DNA of 64,000 nucleotides from Spirosoma agri (GTDB lineage Bacteria; Bacteroidota; Bacteroidia; Cytophagales; Spirosomataceae). Position numbers and translations under genes: made by a program. Below, in pieces: positions 7,959 through 15,433 of this stretch (the stretch's first letter is position 1; each line of letters opens with the position of its first letter). Where the stretch lies: the NCBI RefSeq assembly GCF_010747415.1, contig NZ_JAAGNZ010000002.1:124001-188000 (forward strand). The letters run 5' to 3'. The notes beneath the pieces are model-generated. The model was not told the origin of the DNA. It did not search any database and worked only from the letters and a program-made list of their open reading frames with translations.

Positions 7959-10385
7959 ATGCGCTACGCAAAAGCTATTGTTCTTTCGTTGATCACACTG
8001 GTATTTATTTGGGCGTTGAACCGCCCCTGGGGTAGCATTCCGGCGTTTGGCCCGTTGCTGAGCCCCTTTGTCGGCTTCTGGCAAAATGCCGAATCGGTGG
8101 CTACGTCCGATGAGGAACTAACAGTAGAAGGGGCCAAAGCGCCCGTTACCGTTGTCTTCGATGATATGGCGGTGCCGCACGTCTTTGCCCAGAACGATTA
8201 TGATGTGTACTTCGCTCAGGGCTATCTGACCGCTCGCGATCGACTCTGGCAGATGGAATTTCAGACGCATGCAGCTTCGGGTCGCCTTGCCGAAATTGTC
8301 GGTGAACGAGCCTTACCGCTCGATCGATTCAACCGAGAAATTGGCATGGTCTATGGCGCTGAACGTGCCCTGAAAGCGATGATGAGCGATCCAACTTCAA
8401 AACAAATTGTAGAGGCTTACACTGCCGGGGTCAATGCCTGGATAAACAAACTCAAACCGGCCGACTATCCGATTGAGTACAAATTGCTTGGTTATGCCCC
8501 CGAGCCGTGGTCGCCTTTAAAATGTGCGCTGCTGCTAAAAGCCATGACCAGCACCCTGGCGAGCGGAGCTGATGATCTGCAAATGAGCAATGTCCGGAAA
8601 AAATTCGGAGCGGCTATCACCAATGATCTTTTTCCCGACTATCCTGATCACGAGGATCCCATTATTCCGACCGGTACGAAATGGGAGTTCAAGCCATTGC
8701 CGATTCCAAAATCGGCCGACTCTGCGTCTACCGACAACTCACTGGCGTTGAACTGGCCTGCTCATGATCCGGCTATTGGTAGTAATAACTGGGCTGTGGG
8801 TGCGCAAAAATCGGCTACGGGTTATCCTATTCTGGCCAATGACCCGCATTTAACACTTAGCTTACCCTCGATCTGGTATCAGATTCAGCTGGTTTCGCCC
8901 ACGATGAACGCGTGTGGGGTATCGTTGCCAGGGTCGCCGGGGGTTATCATTGGTTTCAATAAAGACATTGCCTGGGGGGTAACCAATGTGGGTGCCGACG
9001 TGCTGGACTTCTACAAAATCCGCTTTCGGGATGCGACCAAACAGGAATACTTTCACGGCGGTGTCTGGAAACCCGTCCGGCGACGACTCGAAGTGATCAA
9101 GGTGAAGGGGCAGGCCGATATGATCGATACGGTTTACTACACCCATCATGGCCCAATCGTAAACCAGAGCGGTCAGAAGGGCTTTCGGGCGAATATTCCG
9201 TCGGGTTATGCGGCTCGCTGGATTGCGCATGAGCCTACGGATGAACTTCGTTGTTATTACCTCCTGAACCGGGCCAAAAATTATGATGATTACGTGCAGT
9301 CGCTGGCTTATTATGGCGCACCGGCTCAGAACTTTGTGTTTGCCGATGTTCACAAAGACATTGCTATTTCACCGAACGGAAAGTTTCCGCTGAAGTGGAA
9401 AGAACAGGGTAAATTTCTGCTCGACGGTACGAATCCCGCGCATGACTGGCAGGGCTGGATTCCACCAAGCCAAAACCCGCGCGTCAAGAATCCGCCGAGA
9501 GGATTTGTCAGTTCGGCCAACCAGTTCTCGACCGATCCAAGCTATCCCTACTATATAAACTGGCAGTTTGCCCCCGCCGAGCGTGGTATGCGGATCAACC
9601 AGCGTCTGACTGCCATGCAACGCATCACGACCGACAGTATGCGTCAACTGCAAAACGATCTGCATAATTTACGGGCGGCCATGGCTCTGCCGAAGCTGTT
9701 GCCTGCAATCAAGGGATCATCGCTGACAGGTGATCAGGCCAAAGCGTTGGCCATTTTGAAAAGCTGGAGTTACCAGAATGACACAAGTGCTGTTGGCGCT
9801 ACTATTTTCACCGAATGGAATCGGCAGTTAAGTGACGCGATCTGGAAAGACGAATTTGATCGGGGTGATTCTCTGCTGACTCGCCAACCAAGCTTCGACC
9901 GGACACTACACCTCATCGAGCAGGAACCGAAAGCGCATTGGTTCGATAACGTCAATACACCAACGCCTGAAACAATGGTGGATATATTGACAAGTAGCTT
10001 CCAGACGACTTGCGATACGCTGGCCAAAAAGCATGGACCCATTGGACCAACCTGGGCCTGGGGAACGCATAAAGCCACCGCTATCCGGCATCTGGTGCCT
10101 GGCCTGGATGCGTTCAGCGTTCTGAATGTGCAGATTGGCGGAGGAAGCGGGATCGTCAATGCCACGACCGAACGGACTGGTCCGTCCTGGCGGATGGTTG
10201 TGGAACTAGGTCCGGCTCCCAAAGCATATGGCGTCTATCCGGGTGGTCAGTCGGGTAATCCGGGAAGTCCCCATTATCAGAACATGATCGAAATGTGGCG
10301 AACCGGACAACTGACCGAACTGGTCTATCTGCAATCGGCGCAGGATAAAAATCCCCGAATCAAACGGAAAATGACACTCAAGTAA
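7959..10385 (+). CDS. Penicillin acylase family (S45) hydrolase
   Basis: This is an 808-residue Ntn-hydrolase. An N-terminal hydrophobic segment (residues 6-20) should export it. Residues about 60-260 form the alpha chain (VFDDMAVPHVFAQND, GYLTARDRLWQMEF), followed by a spacer. The self-cleavage site is PAIGSNNWAVG, whose Ser275 becomes the N-terminal nucleophile of the beta chain. The beta chain shows the conserved LANDPHL and NFVFADVHKDIAI-like segments. Family members split amides such as beta-lactam side chains or acyl-homoserine lactones; the natural substrate is not predictable. The stop codon lies inside a long inverted repeat. Confidence 0.92.
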   Translation: MRYAKAIVLSLITLVFIWALNRPWGSIPAFGPLLSPFVGFWQNAESVATSDEELTVEGAKAPVTVVFDDMAVPHVFAQNDYDVYFAQGYLTARDRLWQMEFQTHAASGRLAEIVGERALPLDRFNREIGMVYGAERALKAMMSDPTSKQIVEAYTAGVNAWINKLKPADYPIEYKLLGYAPEPWSPLKCALLLKAMTSTLASGADDLQMSNVRKKFGAAITNDLFPDYPDHEDPIIPTGTKWEFKPLPIPKSADSASTDNSLALNWPAHDPAIGSNNWAVGAQKSATGYPILANDPHLTLSLPSIWYQIQLVSPTMNACGVSLPGSPGVIIGFNKDIAWGVTNVGADVLDFYKIRFRDATKQEYFHGGVWKPVRRRLEVIKVKGQADMIDTVYYTHHGPIVNQSGQKGFRANIPSGYAARWIAHEPTDELRCYYLLNRAKNYDDYVQSLAYYGAPAQNFVFADVHKDIAISPNGKFPLKWKEQGKFLLDGTNPAHDWQGWIPPSQNPRVKNPPRGFVSSANQFSTDPSYPYYINWQFAPAERGMRINQRLTAMQRITTDSMRQLQNDLHNLRAAMALPKLLPAIKGSSLTGDQAKALAILKSWSYQNDTSAVGATIFTEWNRQLSDAIWKDEFDRGDSLLTRQPSFDRTLHLIEQEPKAHWFDNVNTPTPETMVDILTSSFQTTCDTLAKKHGPIGPTWAWGTHKATAIRHLVPGLDAFSVLNVQIGGGSGIVNATTERTGPSWRMVVELGPAPKAYGVYPGGQSGNPGSPHYQNMIEMWRTGQLTELVYLQSAQDKNPRIKRKMTLK

Positions 10386-10440
10386 TGCGGTGGAAACCCG
10401 CTGGTAATAAAATAATGGTGCGGCTTTCCAGCCGCATTAC
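10382..10440. repeat. Imperfect palindromic (REP-like) repeat at the 3' end of the acylase gene
   Basis: Arms 10382-10401 and 10420-10440 pair over about 19 of 21 positions with one gap and one mismatch. The outer nine bases are perfect (GTAATGCGG / CCGCATTAC). The right arm is itself a small palindrome (TGCGGCT-TTCC-AGCCGCA). The loop is A/T-rich. No T-tract follows, so it is not a standard terminator; a REP or small mobile palindrome fits better. Confidence 0.6.
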
Positions 10441-10444
10441 GCCT

Positions 10445-10792
10445 ATGATACAGATTCTGCTTATTGCCCTGATTAGTTTAGTGGCTCAACTCATACTTCC
10501 TTGGTGGAGTCTGGCAATCGTCGCGTTCCTGATTTGCCTTTGGCGAAGTCCAAGTGCCGGACGCTCCTTTCTGTACGGTTTTGCGGGTGTTGCCTTAGTC
10601 TGGTTGGCTTACGCACTGCTCATTCATCTGCGTACCGATGGAATTTTTACGGGTCGAATGGGTCAATTGCTCTTCAAGACAACGAATGCCGTGTTGCCCA
10701 TGCTGGTAACCGCTCTGGTGAGCGGTCTGGTGGGCGGTTTTGCCGGCTTGTCAGGATTCTTTGTTCGGCAGGCAACCGTAAATCAACCGTAA
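10445..10792 (+). CDS. Small integral membrane protein of unknown function
   Basis: This 115-residue protein is almost entirely hydrophobic, with three to four spans: MIQILLIALISLVAQLILP, LAIVAFLICLW, LYGFAGVALVWLAYALLIHL and VLPMLVTALVSGLVGGFAGL. The last span is glycine-rich. An in-frame ATG at 10385 would add 20 residues, but that stretch is the palindromic repeat after the acylase gene, so I chose 10445. No enzyme motif is seen. It may be co-transcribed with the acylase gene upstream. Confidence 0.6.
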   Translation: MIQILLIALISLVAQLILPWWSLAIVAFLICLWRSPSAGRSFLYGFAGVALVWLAYALLIHLRTDGIFTGRMGQLLFKTTNAVLPMLVTALVSGLVGGFAGLSGFFVRQATVNQP

Positions 10793-10819
10793 ATGGTGCT
10801 TCGTAACTGGTAAATCCCC

Positions 10820-10827
10820 TACATTTG
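10820..10827 (+). promoter_or_regulatory. Predicted -7 promoter element for the OmpH-like gene
   Basis: TACATTTG matches TAnnTTTG and sits inside a small palindrome (CCTACA-TT-TGTAGG). The predicted start, near 10834, leaves a leader of about 29 bases to the GTG at 10863. Confidence 0.45.
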
Positions 10828-10862
10828 TAGGATAAACTTGCAACTAACCAATCTATTTTCCT

Positions 10863-11459
10863 GTGAAGAATGCCTCATTAATTCTAAATGTCGTCCTGGC
10901 GATTGCCGTAGCTGTTCTGTATTACCTTCATTTTAAAGATCGCCAGCCCGAAACGGCTTCGTCTGTGACGGTTCCTGCCGAGGCAAAGGGTAGATCGATT
11001 GTCTACGTTAATGTCGATTCCTTACTGACCAAATACGACTTTTTCAAGGATACGCAGAAAGTGCTGGAAAGCAAGCGGTTCCAACTTGAAAACGACCTGA
11101 CATCTAAGGGGCGTAATCTGCAAAATAAAGTAGCGTTCTTTCAGCAACGGGCGGCTACCATGACGCAGGAGCAGGGTCGCGCTACGGAGGCTTCTCTACA
11201 GAAAGAGCAACAGGATATTATGGCATACCGGGAGCGGGCTGCGCAAAATCTGGCTGCCGAAGAGCAGGAGAAGAACAAGCAGTTATACGACCAGATCTAC
11301 GACTACCTCAAGAAACAGAATGCCCAGAACAAATATGAGTTCGTGCTGGGTTATACGAAAGGGGGGGGCATCCTCTTTGCCGATCCATCCGGTGACCAGA
11401 CCAGTAAGGTACTTGCCGGTCTGAACAAAGAATACAAGGAGAAGCAAACGAAAAAATAG
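10863..11459 (+). CDS. OmpH/Skp-family periplasmic chaperone
   Basis: This 198-residue protein starts at GTG. It has an N-terminal hydrophobic anchor or signal (LILNVVLAIAVAVLYYL). The OmpH pattern follows: a short strand with IVYVNVDSLLTKYDFF near residue 45, a long charged coiled coil (residues about 65-150, rich in K, E and Q), and a final strand pair (YEFVLGYTKGGGILFADPS). Skp-like trimers hold unfolded outer-membrane proteins during passage across the periplasm. It is a single gene followed by a strong hairpin. Confidence 0.87.
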   Translation: MKNASLILNVVLAIAVAVLYYLHFKDRQPETASSVTVPAEAKGRSIVYVNVDSLLTKYDFFKDTQKVLESKRFQLENDLTSKGRNLQNKVAFFQQRAATMTQEQGRATEASLQKEQQDIMAYRERAAQNLAAEEQEKNKQLYDQIYDYLKKQNAQNKYEFVLGYTKGGGILFADPSGDQTSKVLAGLNKEYKEKQTKK

Positions 11460-11490
11460 TAGCAGACAACAGGCTACTGCCATTAGCAAT

Positions 11491-11543
11491 AGAAACCGCA
11501 TCGGCCACCAGATGTTCTTCATTTGGCGACCGGTGCGGTTTCT
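11491..11543 (+). terminator. Long hairpin after the OmpH-like gene
   Basis: Arms 11491-11504 (AGAAACCGCATCGG) and 11530-11543 pair over 14 positions with one T-G wobble, and the loop can fold again. It begins 32 bases after the stop codon. No good T-run follows, so it may act as a Rho-assisted terminator or an mRNA 3' end protector. The rest of the gap to smpB (11544-11744) shows nothing recognisable. Confidence 0.5.
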
Positions 11544-11744
11544 GTTAGATGCCAGTCATTATCGCTGTTTATCGGATGATTATACCCGTGCCAGACGACG
11601 TAATTTTCTTAGCACTGGCAAACCTCTGATCAATTTCCGGTGTTCTTGGTCTTACCAAACTACTTTCAGTCCCTCGCCGGACTATTTACCTGACTTGATG
11701 CCATCTGGTGTTTTTGGATAGCCTCAAGTCGTATATACTGTTCC

Positions 11745-12206
11745 ATGGCCTCTGCTTCTATTGTTAAACAGGTTGATATCCGGAATCGTCGGGCATCGTT
11801 TGAATATTCGTTTTTAGAAACGTTCACGGCGGGTATTATCCTGACGGGTACCGAAATTAAATCGATCCGACAGGGAAAGGTAAACTTACAGGACGCCTAT
11901 TGCCTGATTTATAATGACGAACTCTTTATTCGTCAGATGAATATTTCGCTGTATACCGAAGGAACTCACTACAACCACGACCCGCTGCGTGATCGGAAAC
12001 TGCTGCTGACAAAGCGGGAGATCAAGCGGCTTACCGAAAAATTAAAGGATCAGGGATTGACCATTGTTCCCGTCCGAATGTTCACCAGTGAGCGTGGTTT
12101 TGCCAAAATCGACATTGCGCTGGCGAAAGGTAAAAAGCTGTTCGATAAGCGCGACAGCATTAAAGAACGCGACGTAACACGAGAGATGCAGCGCGAACGC
12201 TACTAA
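11745..12206 (+). CDS. smpB: SsrA (tmRNA)-binding protein
   Basis: SmpB binds tmRNA and brings it to stalled ribosomes for trans-translation. The 153-residue length is normal. Family motifs are present: FEYSFLETFTAGIILTGTEI (residues about 18-37), the KSIRQGKVNLQDAY turn, FIRQMNISLY, and a basic C-terminal tail (KGKKLFDKRDSIKERDVTRE) that enters the decoding centre. The ATG at 11745 gives the standard N-terminus. The tmRNA gene itself is not in the window. Confidence 0.96.
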   Translation: MASASIVKQVDIRNRRASFEYSFLETFTAGIILTGTEIKSIRQGKVNLQDAYCLIYNDELFIRQMNISLYTEGTHYNHDPLRDRKLLLTKREIKRLTEKLKDQGLTIVPVRMFTSERGFAKIDIALAKGKKLFDKRDSIKERDVTREMQRERY

Positions 12207-12290
12207 GGTCGACAGACTCGCCTACTCATCCGGATATAACTAATCTATCGATTTAGTAGAAGAAGATGATTGTCAATGGCTGACGGGTGT

Positions 12291-12340
12291 ATATTCACAG
12301 ATTAGTAAATTTTCCACAATGCTTGCCGATATGTGGATAA
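12291..12340. promoter_or_regulatory. Cluster of DnaA-box-like nonamers
   Basis: Three nonamers lie in 50 bases: ATATTCACA (12291-12299, 8/9 to TTATNCACA), TTTTCCACA (12310-12318, 8/9) and, on the minus strand, the perfect TTATCCACA (12340-12332). They lie in an A/T-rich gap just before the HNH gene. They could bind DnaA for gene control or titration; an origin role is unproven. Confidence 0.35.
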
Positions 12341-12380
12341 CTCTGTAACTTGCTACCGTACAGAGGCATCTAAACGCGAT

Positions 12381-12896
12381 ATGGGCAGGAAAGTATTAGT
12401 CTTAAACCAAGATTACAGTGCACTCAGCATCTGCTCCGTTCCTAAAGCATTTTTGCTGGTTTTTTTAGATAAAGCCGAACTCGTCGCCGAATCCGAGCAA
12501 TTCACGCTCCGAACCGTCTCTGCGGAGTTCCCGATGCCGTCGGTTATCCGGTTACATCGATACGTAAGTCTGCCGTACAAGGGCGTTATGCTCACCCGGC
12601 AGAATATCTTTAAGCGTGACGGTCACCATTGCCAGTACTGTGGAACAACGGAAGATCTGACACTCGACCACGTCATGCCAAAATCACGGGGGGGTAAAAC
12701 CAGCTGGGACAACCTCGCTACCGCCTGCAAACGGTGCAACTCCCGGAAAGGGGACTATACACCCGAAGAGGCCAATCTTAAATTGCGGCAGAAGCCCTTC
12801 AAACCGACCTTCCTGGTTTTTCTACGCGAGTTTTCGGGATCGCTCGAACAAAGCTGGATGCCCTTTTTAAGCAAGAAAGAAAAAGCATTCCAATAA
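12381..12896 (+). CDS. HNH endonuclease domain protein
   Basis: The N-terminal half (MGRKVLVLNQDYSALSICS) is the segment found in a widespread family of stand-alone HNH proteins of cyanobacteria and Bacteroidota. The nuclease core follows: CQYCG (C84, C87), LTLDHVMPKSRGG with the catalytic His, WDNLATAC and KRCNSRKGD, giving the CxxC/CxxC zinc pair. The frame is open from an ATG at 12333, but the family starts at MGRKVLVLN, so I chose 12381. The 171-residue size is normal. The role is unknown; the gene is not in a restriction or phage setting. Confidence 0.85.
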   Translation: MGRKVLVLNQDYSALSICSVPKAFLLVFLDKAELVAESEQFTLRTVSAEFPMPSVIRLHRYVSLPYKGVMLTRQNIFKRDGHHCQYCGTTEDLTLDHVMPKSRGGKTSWDNLATACKRCNSRKGDYTPEEANLKLRQKPFKPTFLVFLREFSGSLEQSWMPFLSKKEKAFQ

Positions 12897-12916
12897 CAGT
12901 TTCGAAAGAAGCGGGC

Positions 12917-12984
12917 GAACAGGACCAAACAGTAAGAAAGAGTGTACTCGGTGCATCTGTCTTTCTTGCCGTTTGGTCCTGTTC
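12917..12984 (+). terminator. Very long hairpin terminator after the HNH gene
   Basis: Arms 12917-12941 and 12960-12984 (each 25 bases) pair at 23 of 25 positions; the two exceptions are wobble-type. The loop is 18 bases. It is followed by TTTTCG and is 20 bases past the HNH stop codon. Confidence 0.7.
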
Positions 12985-13050
12985 TTTTCGTTGTGCTCTC
13001 TTTTTCAAAGACTTTTGCCACCGCCGAAACTTTTTTAACGAAGCAATTGC

Positions 13051-13058
13051 TATCTTTG
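13051..13058 (+). promoter_or_regulatory. Predicted rpsA promoter (-7 element)
   Basis: TATCTTTG fits TAnnTTTG exactly. A T-run stands where the -33 box should be. The transcript would start near 13065, giving a leader of about 88 bases before rpsA, long enough for autogenous control by S1, though none is proven here. Confidence 0.55.
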
Positions 13059-13152
13059 CAGTCCTTTTTCAAGGAACTTTATTTTAAACCAAAAGTCAGT
13101 CCGCCATTGACCCACGGACTGATGTACTGAGTGGGTCAGGGAAACATTTTTT

Positions 13153-14937
13153 ATGAGCAAAACGCAGCAACGCGAACTGCCGGCATTTGATTGGGACCGG
13201 GCAGACAACAAAGGATTCGGAAGTGGCTATTCGGACGCAGAGCGTGACCGGATGCTAGAACTGTACGACAACACCCTGTCGGAGGTTAAAGAGAAAGAAG
13301 TAGTGATGGGAACCGTCGTTGGGATTACGGACCGTGAGGTACTGCTCAACATCGGCTTCAAGTCGGACGGGTTGGTTCCAGCTTCCGAATTCCGGGATAT
13401 GCCGGACCTGAAGATGGGTGATGAAATTGAAGTTTACGTAGAAAATCAGGAAGACCCGAACGGTCAGCTTGTTCTTTCGCGCAAGAAAGCGAAAGTGATC
13501 ACAGCCTGGCAGAAAATCCAGCGTGCTCTGGACGAAGATCTCGTTATCGATGGTTTCGTTAAGCGCCGGACGAAGGGTGGTCTGATCGTTGATATTTTCA
13601 GCATTGAAGCGTTCTTGCCAGGTTCACAGATCGACGTGAAGCCGATTCGTGACTTCGATATTTTCGTTGGTAAGAAAATGGAGGTTAAAGTCGTTAAGAT
13701 CAACTATGCAAATGATAACGTTGTCGTTTCGCACAAAGTCCTGATCGAGAAAGACCTCGAAGCACAACGCGCTCAAATCCTGAACAACCTCGAGAAAGGT
13801 CAGGTTCTGGAAGGCGTGATCAAAAACATGACCAACTTCGGTGTATTCATCGACCTTGGTGGTGTCGATGGTCTGTTGCACATCACGGACATCTCGTGGG
13901 GTCGTATCAGCCATCCATCCGAAGTGTTACACCTCGACCAGAAGGTCAACGTGGTTGTTCTGGACTTCGACGAAGACAAAAAGCGTATCTCACTGGGCAT
14001 GAAACAACTTCAGGCTCACCCATGGGATGCTTTAGAGCAGGATATCCAGGTTGGTTCGAAAGTAAAAGGCAAGATTGTAAACGTAGCCGATTACGGTGCG
14101 TTCCTGGAAATCATGCCGGGCGTAGAAGGACTGATCCACGTATCCGAAATGTCGTGGTCGCAGCACCTGCGCAATCCACAGGAGTTCCTGAAAGTTGGTG
14201 ATGAAGTAGAAGCTCAAGTGCTGACGCTGGACCGTAGTGACCGCAAAATGTCGCTGGGCATCAAACAACTGACCGAAGATCCCTGGACTCGCCCAGAACT
14301 GCGTACGAAATACGCGATCGGCACCAAGCATAAAGGTGTGGTTCGTAACCTAACCAACTTCGGCCTATTCCTTGAACTGGAAGAGGGTATCGATGGTCTG
14401 GTACACGTATCGGATCTGTCGTGGACCAAGAAGGTAAAACATCCTTCAGACTTCATCAAAGTTGGTGAAGACCTCGAAGTTATTGTGCTGGAACTGGACA
14501 TCGAAAACCGTCGTCTGGCGCTGGGTCACAAACAACTCGAAGAAAACCCATGGGATACGTTCGAAACCGTATTCGCAGTTGGTACGATTCACCGGTGCAC
14601 GATCATTAGCAAGAACGACAAGATGGCGACGCTCGAACTGCCTTATGGTATCGAAGGTTTCTCATCTCTGAAGAATCTTGGTAAAGAAGATGGCACCTTC
14701 GCTGAAGTTGGTGAAACGCTTGATTTCAAAGTAACGGAGTTCTCGAAAGAAGAGAAACGCATTATGTTGTCGCACACGAAAACGTGGCAGGAGAAAAATG
14801 AGCCGGTAAAAGAACAGAAGCCAAAAGCGGCTGCTGCTAAACCGACTTCGACTTCAAACCAGGCGGATCGTGGCGCAACGTTGGGTGACCTTGATGCATT
14901 GGCTGCTCTGAAGGAGCAGCTGGAAGGCCGCAACTAA
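13153..14937 (+). CDS. rpsA: 30S ribosomal protein S1
   Basis: S1 binds mRNA on the 30S subunit and helps initiation. The 594-residue product has six S1 (OB-fold) repeats at roughly residues 48-115, 130-195, 215-283, 300-370, 387-457 and 475-535. Repeats 3 to 5 are the most regular (VLEGVIKNMTNFGVFIDLGG, KGKIVNVADYGAFLEI, KGVVRNLTNFGLFLELEEG). A low-complexity tail (KPKAAAAKPTSTS) precedes a short conserved-looking end. In Bacteroidota, where Shine-Dalgarno sites are weak, S1 is expected to matter greatly for initiation. It is a single gene with its own promoter and terminator. Confidence 0.97.
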   Translation: MSKTQQRELPAFDWDRADNKGFGSGYSDAERDRMLELYDNTLSEVKEKEVVMGTVVGITDREVLLNIGFKSDGLVPASEFRDMPDLKMGDEIEVYVENQEDPNGQLVLSRKKAKVITAWQKIQRALDEDLVIDGFVKRRTKGGLIVDIFSIEAFLPGSQIDVKPIRDFDIFVGKKMEVKVVKINYANDNVVVSHKVLIEKDLEAQRAQILNNLEKGQVLEGVIKNMTNFGVFIDLGGVDGLLHITDISWGRISHPSEVLHLDQKVNVVVLDFDEDKKRISLGMKQLQAHPWDALEQDIQVGSKVKGKIVNVADYGAFLEIMPGVEGLIHVSEMSWSQHLRNPQEFLKVGDEVEAQVLTLDRSDRKMSLGIKQLTEDPWTRPELRTKYAIGTKHKGVVRNLTNFGLFLELEEGIDGLVHVSDLSWTKKVKHPSDFIKVGEDLEVIVLELDIENRRLALGHKQLEENPWDTFETVFAVGTIHRCTIISKNDKMATLELPYGIEGFSSLKNLGKEDGTFAEVGETLDFKVTEFSKEEKRIMLSHTKTWQEKNEPVKEQKPKAAAAKPTSTSNQADRGATLGDLDALAALKEQLEGRN

Positions 14938-14958
14938 TCTGACGCTGTTTTTGGATTT

Positions 14959-14997
14959 AAATCCCCTGAATCGGAAGGTTCAGGGGATTTTTTTTGC
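14959..14997 (+). terminator. rpsA intrinsic terminator
   Basis: A perfect 12-bp stem (AAATCCCCTGAA 14959-14970 / 14979-14990) with an 8-base loop is followed by a run of T. It starts 21 bases after the rpsA stop. Confidence 0.9.
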
Positions 14998-15028
14998 GAC
15001 ACTAGTTTCAAAACAAGAGATAAACCCG

Positions 15029-15036
15029 TATGTTTG
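15029..15036 (+). promoter_or_regulatory. Predicted tRNA-Cys promoter (-7 element)
   Basis: TATGTTTG fits TAnnTTTG and would start transcription about 35 bases before the tRNA. No convincing -33 box is seen at the usual spacing. Confidence 0.45.
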
Positions 15037-15077
15037 CACTCCCGAATCCAGGAGCTATCCCGCTTTCGGTCTTACAA

Positions 15078-15148
15078 GGTTCCGTGGCCGAGTGGCTAGG
15101 CAGAGGTCTGCAAAACCTCGTACAGCGGTTCGAATCCGCTCGGAACCT
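15078..15148 (+). tRNA. tRNA-Cys (anticodon GCA)
   Basis: The acceptor stem GGTTCCG pairs with CGGAACC (15141-15147), and the discriminator base is T. The anticodon stem GAGGT/ACCTC holds the loop CTGCAAA with anticodon GCA. The T arm GCGGTTCGAATCCGC is normal. At 71 bases it is typical for tRNA-Cys. CCA is not encoded. Confidence 0.96.
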
Positions 15149-15180
15149 CCCTTCTCATCTGTAGAATATAATTAATAATT

Positions 15181-15227
15181 GCCATTTGGCCTTATCTGTG
15201 TAAAGGATCGGCCGAATGGCTTTTTTT
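15181..15227 (+). terminator. tRNA-Cys intrinsic terminator
   Basis: Arms GCCATTTGGCC (15181-15191) and GGCCGAATGGC (15210-15220) form an 11-bp stem with one wobble, followed by seven T. Confidence 0.85.
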
Positions 15228-15341
15228 ATGCTGTTTATATGGTTTAGCGAAGTTCGCTTAGCATAAAAAGAACAGATTTGCCTTTCTTAATTAGAAACAA
15301 TATAAATAAAATCGAGAACACAAAATAACTAAACACCAACT

Positions 15342-15373
15342 TTTGCCTATACAGCGTTCGTGTCGTACTTTTG
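15342..15373 (+). promoter_or_regulatory. Predicted promoter of the act-cox respiratory operon
   Basis: TTTG (15342-15345), a 20-base spacer and TACTTTTG (15366-15373) match the Bacteroidota consensus closely; this is the best promoter match in the window. Transcription would begin near 15380, which rules out any actA start before that point. Confidence 0.7.
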
Positions 15374-15433
15374 TGGACCTATGAAAAGTCGGTGATGATT
15401 ATGTTGATCAACTTAATGAATAGATGTCTAACA

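Noticed and set aside
11512-11721. Small frame after the OmpH-like gene
   Set aside because: It lies partly in a terminator hairpin and has no codon or protein pattern of a real gene.
15371-15433. Earlier start for actA (TTG or ATG codons before 15434)
   Set aside because: 15371 lies inside the promoter -7 box; the ATGs at 15395-15416 would add a second hydrophobic stretch before a good signal peptide at 15434.
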